From JAGVPT01 sp964384415 (GTDB lineage Bacteria > Bacteroidota > Ignavibacteria > UBA10030 > UBA8401): a stretch of 12,237 nt of DNA. The stretch spans positions 1 through 12,237 of the forward strand of contig CAYLMV010000108.1 in NCBI GenBank assembly GCA_964384415.1, given 5' to 3'. The notes below the pieces were generated by a model that worked only from the letters and a program-made list of their open reading frames with translations, was not told where the DNA came from and searched no databases. Shown here in pieces: positions 7,650 to 12,237 of this stretch (its first letter is position 1; every line of letters starts with the position of its first letter). A program made the translations under genes and the position numbers.

Positions 7650-9332
7650 ATGAGATTATATCCCTATATAACAGCATGGATCGCCCCGGCAATGTTATGG
7701 GCGAGTGCCTTAGGGACGAACTTAGTGATGGGGAGCACACCGGGGCATGACCACTTCAGAAGTTATGAGGTCATACGGCAGTTTGCGAGCGGCAACGGTA
7801 CTACCGCATCTCATGAAAAGTGCGGACTTCCTGCGATTGCGTATGCAATGCGACTCCGCGACCGTCTTCCCGCCGAGGTCTCTTCCGCGCTCAGTGATAT
7901 TCAGGCGCGTCCGATTACGCAGAAAAGCATTCTTGTCGGCGGCTTCAGGGTTCATTACGATACGACCGGCAGCGATGCACCGGGGATGCTTGACAGCTCC
8001 TACCAAGTAATACCCGGGACTGCTGATCAGTACGCAGATTCAGTTGCAGCGATCGCCAACTATTGTGAGGTGGTTGAAACGAATATCCTGGGATACCTTC
8101 CTTCGCCAACCGACGGCAGTTTGGGCGGCGGTCCCGAGTATGACATCTACGTCGCCAGTTTAGGAGATTACGGCTATACAACTCCCGACACCACCGATAA
8201 ACCGGATGGAGCAACTTGCTCGTCGTTCGTTACGGTTGACAACTCCTTTCAATGGGTCAGCCCGCCAGCCAACAAAGGTATGCCCGCGCTTCGAGTAACA
8301 CTCGCTCACGAACTTCATCACAGCATTCAGATCGGCAATTACGGTTTCTGGTGGAGCGAAATATATTTTCACGAGATCACCTCTGTTTGGATGGAGGATG
8401 TCGTCTTCACGGATGTGAACGATTATTATCAATACGTCACCTCGAGCGAGGGGCACTTTAGTAATCCCGACGTGCCTTTCAATACCAGCTCCTTCATCAT
8501 GTACAGCCGTTGTATTTGGGGACACTATGTCGCGAAGAAATTCGGCAGGGATGCAATGAGACGATCCTGGGAGGAAGCCCGTTCGACACCGCCGCTCCAG
8601 GCCATCGATCTGGCATTAAGCGGGGCCCCGTATTTTTCGAGCTTTAGGTCTGCGTTCGCGGAATGGAGCACGTGGAACTATTTCACGGGATCGAGAGCGG
8701 ACACTGTCCTCTATTATCCGGAGGGGAAACACTATGGTGAAGTCAGTCCGCTGCCGGCTCAATTCAGTCCTCCGTCCACCGATATAACCGGGCACCTCCA
8801 GGCACTCGGCTCAAAATATTACAATGTAGGTTCCGGTTCACTCACATCTCCGTACGTCATCACGAGCCTCAATCTCAGCGCTGCCTATGCCGGGGATTTG
8901 TCTTCGTTCCAGTATGCCTTAACTCTCTCAAGCACTTCTTCGGGTGGATCGTCTCTCCACACAAGCTACGGAGTTTTTATAAGTCTCGAAGTTCCGGACA
9001 TCAGCAACTGGTACGGCGCAGTGCTTCTGGGCGGATCGCAGCTCGCGGGCCCGTTCCCTGATCCGTTCCGGCCGGACGGATATCACTATCTAAGCTTTCC
9101 GATAGCATCTCCGGCCTCCGTAACGGGCAACCTCTCTATTTATACATCTGCAATGTCTCTTCTCTATTCGGGATCATTAACCTCCCGGTATTCGTCGTTG
9201 GCGTCGACACAGGTTTTTGAATGGAATGGAGTGACGAACAAGAATATCCTGGCTAATTCAGGCGTCTACATTTACGTTATCCAAACTCAGGCCGGCGTAA
9301 ACGAGGGTAAATTTGCCATCCTGAGAAAATGA
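7650..9332 (+). CDS. Secreted HExxH zinc metalloprotease with type IX-like sorting domain
   Basis: The predicted product is a 560-residue exported protease. The start ATG at 7650 gives a signal peptide (MRLYPYITAWIAPAMLWASA, then GTNLVMG), with GGAAAG just upstream and a sigma70-like promoter at 7599-7627. The longer frame from 7473 would bury the signal peptide behind 59 polar residues. The zinc site HELHH is at about 220-224, with two His ligands and a catalytic Glu. The downstream EITSVWMED is a good candidate for the third ligand, as in MXAN_6640-type putative metalloproteases. The last 40 residues (FEWNGVTNKN...SGVYIYVIQ...GKFAILRK) resemble the FlgD-like/Por C-terminal sorting domain, so the protein is probably exported by Sec, carried across the outer membrane by the type IX system, and then cleaved. 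It overlaps the next gene by 4 bases. The target protein is unknown. Confidence 0.82.
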   Translation: MRLYPYITAWIAPAMLWASALGTNLVMGSTPGHDHFRSYEVIRQFASGNGTTASHEKCGLPAIAYAMRLRDRLPAEVSSALSDIQARPITQKSILVGGFRVHYDTTGSDAPGMLDSSYQVIPGTADQYADSVAAIANYCEVVETNILGYLPSPTDGSLGGGPEYDIYVASLGDYGYTTPDTTDKPDGATCSSFVTVDNSFQWVSPPANKGMPALRVTLAHELHHSIQIGNYGFWWSEIYFHEITSVWMEDVVFTDVNDYYQYVTSSEGHFSNPDVPFNTSSFIMYSRCIWGHYVAKKFGRDAMRRSWEEARSTPPLQAIDLALSGAPYFSSFRSAFAEWSTWNYFTGSRADTVLYYPEGKHYGEVSPLPAQFSPPSTDITGHLQALGSKYYNVGSGSLTSPYVITSLNLSAAYAGDLSSFQYALTLSSTSSGGSSLHTSYGVFISLEVPDISNWYGAVLLGGSQLAGPFPDPFRPDGYHYLSFPIASPASVTGNLSIYTSAMSLLYSGSLTSRYSSLASTQVFEWNGVTNKNILANSGVYIYVIQTQAGVNEGKFAILRK

Positions 9333-9871
9333 GGAGTAACGCATTGTCTCCCACCCGGAAAGTAATGAAGAAGTCCCGGCCTTCCACGCTCGAGAAGACC
9401 AGTAACTTCGAAAGGATGATCCATTTGGCCGACGAGTTCTTCGATGTAAAGAGCGATCCGGCGCAGATCTCGGTGAATGAACAAGTGATGATTGCCCTAA
9501 GGAAGATTCATCCAAGCACCATGACGGAGAAGAGAACGAGCAAGGGTCCAATTGCGTGGGGCTTGGTCATTCCCACCACCTACGCGGTTATGCAGCGCTT
9601 CGTTTCAAAAGAAATCACTGAGCGACAACTTCTCCGCCTCACCCATGCGGGGCAGACGTTTGTATCGATATATCTTTGCTCGGCGCTTGTGCTGCCTGAA
9701 TTCAGACGAAGGGGATATGCCGAGAGGCTGCTTTGCAATGCCGTGAATGAAATCCGGAAGGATCATCCTATCGAATGCCTGTACTACTGGAGCTTCAGTG
9801 CAGTGGGGACGAAATTGGCCAAAGCTATTGGGACGAAATTCGGCTTGCCTCTTTATCGACGTAAGTCGTAG
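9329..9871 (+). CDS. GNAT-family N-acetyltransferase-like protein
   Basis: This 180-residue cytoplasmic protein carries an acetyl-CoA binding signature. The strand-helix block LCSALVLPEFRRRGYAERLL at about 116-135 contains the R-x-x-G-x-A pyrophosphate loop (Arg126, Gly129, Ala131). It is followed by the helix AVNEIRKDHP and the strand YYWSFSA. The N-terminal 60 residues are polar and not family-specific. GNAT enzymes transfer an acetyl group to amines on small molecules or proteins; the acceptor here is unknown. The ATG at 9329 overlaps the protease stop (ATGA). A TTG at 9344, preceded by GAGGAG (9331-9336) at 7 bases, has the better ribosome binding site, and an ATG at 9365 is a third choice. 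A conserved-looking tail may continue in another frame after the stop, so a C-terminal frameshift is possible but not shown. Confidence 0.7.
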   Translation: MRSNALSPTRKVMKKSRPSTLEKTSNFERMIHLADEFFDVKSDPAQISVNEQVMIALRKIHPSTMTEKRTSKGPIAWGLVIPTTYAVMQRFVSKEITERQLLRLTHAGQTFVSIYLCSALVLPEFRRRGYAERLLCNAVNEIRKDHPIECLYYWSFSAVGTKLAKAIGTKFGLPLYRRKS

Positions 9872-10187
9872 AGGGGATGATGCGATAGAAGTGATCGATG
9901 GCAAATCAACGAACTCGGTTCTGTCGGGAAGCAACGCTGCAAGACCAGAGTTACGCCGCATGTCACCGTTTCAATTTGCCTTCATCAAACATACCCCTGG
10001 AATGCTTTTCACTAGGCAGACCTCAAAGCTGCTCAGAACCAGGGTGACGTCTGCTTTCTGTTTCCAGTCCTATCGGATGCATTTTCAGCTTCGTAGCGGA
10101 TCAACTCCCGTTCGTGCCATGCTTTCAATCCCTCATACCAGCGACAAGTAGTTGCGTTCGACTTTGCTGCGGTATCACACGGTTCCA
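9872..10187. other. Convergent intergenic region, mostly without recognisable genes
   Basis: This 316-base stretch lies between the acetyltransferase gene and the convergent PuuD-like gene. I see no clear terminator, RNA gene or repeat. It contains part of a plus-strand open frame (9747-10151) that overlaps the acetyltransferase out of frame and reads as low-quality protein. On the minus strand it contains a possible 51-residue ORF (10033-10188), listed separately. It may hold decayed coding sequence. Confidence 0.5.
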
Positions 10188-10188
10188 T
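10033..10188 (-). CDS. Possible small protein of 51 residues coupled to the PuuD-like gene
   Basis: A short minus-strand frame starts at an ATG that shares its A with the TGA stop of the PuuD-like gene (TGATG) and has GAAAGG a few bases upstream. It runs 51 codons. The product opens MEPCDTAAKSNATTC and continues into a charged, probably helical stretch (RWYEGLKAWHERELIRYEAE at about 16-35), then a polar tail ending SPWF. It contains two Cys but no CxxCH heme motif, membrane helix or signal peptide. I do not recognise a family. The arrangement mirrors the TGATG coupling of the two permease genes, and the amino-acid mix is plausible, but so short a frame could arise by chance. Confidence 0.33.
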   Translation of the reverse strand: MEPCDTAAKSNATTCRWYEGLKAWHERELIRYEAENASDRTGNRKQTSPWF

Positions 10189-10949
10189 CAACCTTTCACT
10201 TTCGTGCCCTTGTCAATCATAAAGGCAACAAGTCCCCAGCCAATGACGATGGCGCAGATCAAATAGAGCCAGCTGTTTGCTGCGGGAACCGCCGTGTGCG
10301 CATCTATCATTGTCCATAGCAGGGGTACGGAGAGATATGCATTGTGCCGAGCGTATAAGCCGACCTGAGCAATCAATGCCGGATCGGGCGCTGAGCCGGC
10401 ACGCACTGCATCAAGAATCTTTCTTTGACCCGGCCAGATTTTTTCCCACACATTACCGATCATAATTACCCCAAAGAGCACACCGGTGTGCATGACATAT
10501 CCCCGGTAACCAAAATGACCAAATTCAATCATGCAATAGATGAATAGTGCGAGAAGCAGCAGGCTCACGGCTCCGAAGAGGCGAATGTCTTTCGCCATCG
10601 GACTTTTTGCCAGAAGATGATACACTCGGTAGGAAAGAAACGTCACTGCGACCATGATGTAAGTTCCTGCCGTCCAGGGCGTTTGACCTTCAGTCACGAG
10701 CCCGCCCGCGTAAAACACGATCCCTAACAGAGCTAATCCCAGAACCACTGTGTAGAGGGCCGACCATCGAAACCAGTAAAGCGCTCTCGGGATGAGCTCG
10801 AGCATGGTTTTCTTTCGTGTTTCTCCGTCTGTCGAAAGAGTAAAGGGAATATAGATAAGATTGAACCACCAGTTGATGCCAATAAAGAATAGCCCGGTTA
10901 CGACGTGAAGCCAGCGAAAGAGGACAACGACAATATCGGTGTAATCCAT
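10188..10949 (-). CDS. Urate hydroxylase PuuD N-domain (DUF989) family membrane protein, no cytochrome c domain
   Basis: The 253-residue membrane protein has about seven to eight hydrophobic helices. It matches the N-terminal membrane domain of PuuD, the cytochrome-linked urate oxidase that converts urate to 5-hydroxyisourate. Typical segments are LFRWLHVVTGLFFIGINWWFN at about 10-30 (in pieces RWLH with His15 and GINWWFN), YVMHTG with His154, NVWEKIWPGQRK at 166-177, and ARHNAYLSVPLLWTMIDAH at 200-218. True PuuD proteins add a C-terminal cytochrome c with CxxCH; this one ends at KGTKVKG with none. Electron transfer would need a separate cytochrome, or the protein does another job. The start is well defined: AGGAGG (complement of 10954-10959) lies 4 bases before the ATG. 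No purine degradation genes are nearby. The family is fairly sure; urate oxidation is not. Confidence 0.78.
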   Translation of the reverse strand: MDYTDIVVVLFRWLHVVTGLFFIGINWWFNLIYIPFTLSTDGETRKKTMLELIPRALYWFRWSALYTVVLGLALLGIVFYAGGLVTEGQTPWTAGTYIMVAVTFLSYRVYHLLAKSPMAKDIRLFGAVSLLLLALFIYCMIEFGHFGYRGYVMHTGVLFGVIMIGNVWEKIWPGQRKILDAVRAGSAPDPALIAQVGLYARHNAYLSVPLLWTMIDAHTAVPAANSWLYLICAIVIGWGLVAFMIDKGTKVKG

Positions 10950-10968
10950 GAGACCTCCTGATGATTGG

Positions 10969-11001
10969 AAAAAACTAAGGTGATTCCGGGGGCAATCCTT
11001 A
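10969..11001 (-). terminator. Probable intrinsic terminator of the TPR-protein gene
   Basis: On the minus strand, TAAGG (complement of 10997-11001) and ATT (10994-10996) pair with CCTTA (10976-10980) and AAT (10983-10985), with a 2-base bulge and a GC-rich loop. A run of six T (complement of 10969-10974) follows. It lies 5 bases past the TPR gene stop and just before the ribosome binding site of the PuuD-like gene. It may partly separate the two genes, or allow readthrough. Confidence 0.55.
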
Positions 11002-11006
11002 ATATC

Positions 11007-11957
11007 TTACTTGTTCATTTTTTGATACGAATCCTCCGAGATATCTTGCTCTTCGTCCCTCGAGTACCCCGGACAAAGGCTGATATCATTCAGGAGCATT
11101 TTGCTATGAGCGATATCTACCTTATCAGTCTGGAGGCGGAGCGGCAGCATTGGCACCATCTGCAAAAACTTCTTACCCAAGTCGATGTCTTCCTGGTTCT
11201 TCCTGTCGAGGCCCCTCGTGATGAGCGCGACGCCGTACTCCTTTACGATTTCGATTCTGGTAGGATCGAGTTCATACGCCTTGCGGCAATAGAAGACAGC
11301 CTTATCGAGGTCCCCGCTGATTCCGAACACCCATCGCAGCATGAAGAAAGTAGGGCAGAGGCGATAGTAGACGCCGAGCGCCACGCAGCTGGAAGCTTGA
11401 AGGTTTTCACCGTTCGGCGTCGTATAGTCCGACTTCCGGTCTACCGAGACGAGCCAATCGTTTTCGATTTGCTTGGCACTGAAGAGTTCTGAAAAAATCC
11501 CCTTTGTCGTTGCCATTCTTGCATTAGCCAGTCCCCGCATGAAATAGCATTCTCCTTTGTCCGGAGCCGCGCTAATTCCTTCATTGGCAATCTTCACCAT
11601 GGTCTCATAGATGACGATCTTCTTCTCTTTCTCGTCCCTCTTGCGGACGTCCAGTTTCTCGCCGATTTCGTAGTAGTCGAGGCACATCATCGCCCGGATC
11701 AAGAAATCGTTCGGTTTGAAGTTCAACGCGGCCTGGCAGTCTTTCAGTGATTCTTCGAATTCGAATCTCCCAAGATGATAATCTGCCTTCTTGAAGCATT
11801 CGGCGTATTGTTCGTCATTGTCCCCAAGGCCGCGAGTTGCGGGATTATTGTCTTGCGCAAAGGTAATGCCTCCCGCCAGCGCCAATAATGCTGCGGCGCG
11901 ATATAAGAATAGGTGGCGAAGAAGAGTTGGTAGTTTCTTATTAAAGGCAGATGACAT
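11007..11957 (-). CDS. Secreted TPR-repeat protein
   Basis: This is a 316-residue protein with a probable Sec signal peptide. After MSSAFNKKLPTLLRHLF comes a hydrophobic core (LYRAAALLALAGGITFA, about 18-34), with cleavage likely after the Ala before Gln35-Asp36. The mature part is helical with degenerate tetratricopeptide repeats. The best are at about 50-100 (ADYHLGRFEFEESLKDCQAALNFKPND) and about 230-270 (GDLDKAVFYCRKAYELDPTRIEIVKEYGVALITRG). TPRs mediate protein contacts; the partner is unknown and there is no catalytic motif. The start ATG at 11957 is chosen because it puts the signal peptide at the N-terminus. A TTG at 12017 is also in frame but would run through a near-palindrome at 11970-11990. 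No clear ribosome binding site precedes either start. No lipobox or type IX sorting tail is seen, so the protein is probably periplasmic. Confidence 0.75.
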   Translation of the reverse strand: MSSAFNKKLPTLLRHLFLYRAAALLALAGGITFAQDNNPATRGLGDNDEQYAECFKKADYHLGRFEFEESLKDCQAALNFKPNDFLIRAMMCLDYYEIGEKLDVRKRDEKEKKIVIYETMVKIANEGISAAPDKGECYFMRGLANARMATTKGIFSELFSAKQIENDWLVSVDRKSDYTTPNGENLQASSCVALGVYYRLCPTFFMLRWVFGISGDLDKAVFYCRKAYELDPTRIEIVKEYGVALITRGLDRKNQEDIDLGKKFLQMVPMLPLRLQTDKVDIAHSKMLLNDISLCPGYSRDEEQDISEDSYQKMNK

Positions 11958-11969
11958 CGGATAGGGCGG

Positions 11970-11990
11970 AATAAGAAATATTTCCTTATT
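11970..11990. repeat. AT-rich near-palindrome in the leader of the TPR gene
   Basis: A 21-base near-perfect inverted repeat is built from AATAAG and CTTATT around an AAATATTT centre, with one extra base. It ends 12 bases before ATG 11957. It could be an operator or a leader hairpin that covers the start region. It also counts against the alternative upstream start, which would make it coding. Confidence 0.45.
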
Positions 11991-12017
11991 GGAATTGGCG
12001 GAAACGTAAATCAGCAA

Positions 12018-12237
12018 ACAATGACGATCGTCTTAGATCAACACTTTATTCCCTTTGCCATGACACGATGTGTCGGATGAGCAAGCGTGTGAAGCTGGAA
12101 TTCAAGAGGGGAATAACAATCGGAACCTACGATCCGGTTCGGCGATCGATATGATAGGAAAATCTGTTAACATCTTCAAGCAGAAATAAAAAAGCCCGAC
12201 GTGGGGGGGACATCGGGCTATGACCCTTTCTAGGTGC
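12018..12237. other. Right-end intergenic region
   Basis: This stretch lies upstream of the TPR gene. It contains two small dyads, GACGATCGTC at 12023-12032 and GACAC/GTGTC at 12062-12074, and a terminator for an off-window gene near its right end. I see no convincing gene and no clear promoter for the TPR gene. Confidence 0.4.
12187..12219 (-). terminator. Rho-independent terminator of a minus-strand gene beyond the right edge
   Basis: Arms AGCCCGACGT (12193-12202) and ACATCGGGCT (12210-12219) form a hairpin around a 7-base G tract. Read on the minus strand, all ten positions pair, one as a G-U wobble. A T run (complement of the A run at 12188-12193, so the first T overlaps the hairpin foot) follows. 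On the plus strand one pair is lost and no U run follows. It marks the end of a gene whose coding region lies to the right. Confidence 0.85.

Noticed and set aside
9747..10151. 134-residue plus-strand open frame after the acetyltransferase
   Set aside because: Its first part is out of frame inside the acetyltransferase gene, and the rest has no domain or ribosome binding site. It also conflicts with the possible small minus-strand gene.
10965..11492. 175-residue plus-strand open frame opposite the TPR gene
   Set aside because: The minus strand encodes a signal peptide and TPR-like repeats. The plus-strand frame starts within the terminator region and has no family resemblance.
1..12237. CRISPR array, transposon, prophage or tRNA/rRNA genes
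   Set aside because: No regularly spaced repeats, transposase motifs, phage genes or recognisable structural RNA sequences were seen on either strand.

Overview
The window (about 52% GC by eye, 12.2 kb) looks like chromosomal DNA from a member of the Bacteroidota/Chlorobi (FCB) group, perhaps an Ignavibacteria-like lineage. The main pointer is a secreted metalloprotease whose C-terminus resembles a type IX secretion (Por) sorting domain. A lipoprotein-type ABC exporter shows a Gram-negative cell plan. The taxonomic call is inference; nothing here fixes the genus.

Left half (7-6848, all + strand): seven tightly packed genes, probably one operon or a few overlapping transcription units. They are an AtuA/DUF1446 protein and a separate small AtuA C-terminal-domain protein (4-bp TTGA overlap); prfB (release factor 2), intact only if the classical +1 programmed frameshift at CTT TGA C is read; two LolC/LolE-type permeases (TGATG overlap) and a LolD-type ATPase, together an outer-membrane lipoprotein release exporter; and a CDP-alcohol phosphatidyltransferase. 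The theme of the last four is envelope biogenesis.

Middle (6849-9871): a minus-strand gene for a small single-pass membrane, pilin-like protein, with its own intrinsic terminator, is divergent from a plus-strand pair. That pair is an exported HExxH metalloprotease and a GNAT-type acetyltransferase, joined by an ATGA overlap. The 291-bp divergent region holds several small palindromes and a good sigma70-like promoter that helps set the protease start at 7650, well inside the longest open frame.

Right part (9872-12237, minus strand): reading leftward, a secreted TPR-repeat protein, a hairpin terminator, then a membrane protein of the urate hydroxylase PuuD N-domain family that lacks the cytochrome c domain. 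Overlapping its stop codon is a possible 51-residue ORF. The right edge ends in a strong minus-strand terminator belonging to a gene outside the window.

No RNA genes, CRISPR arrays, transposases or attachment sites were seen. The most unusual points are the RF2 frameshift, the two-gene AtuA, the coupling of an exported protease to a cytoplasmic acetyltransferase, and the heme-domain-less PuuD with a possible coupled small protein. I do not see convincing evidence for a wholly new multi-gene system.
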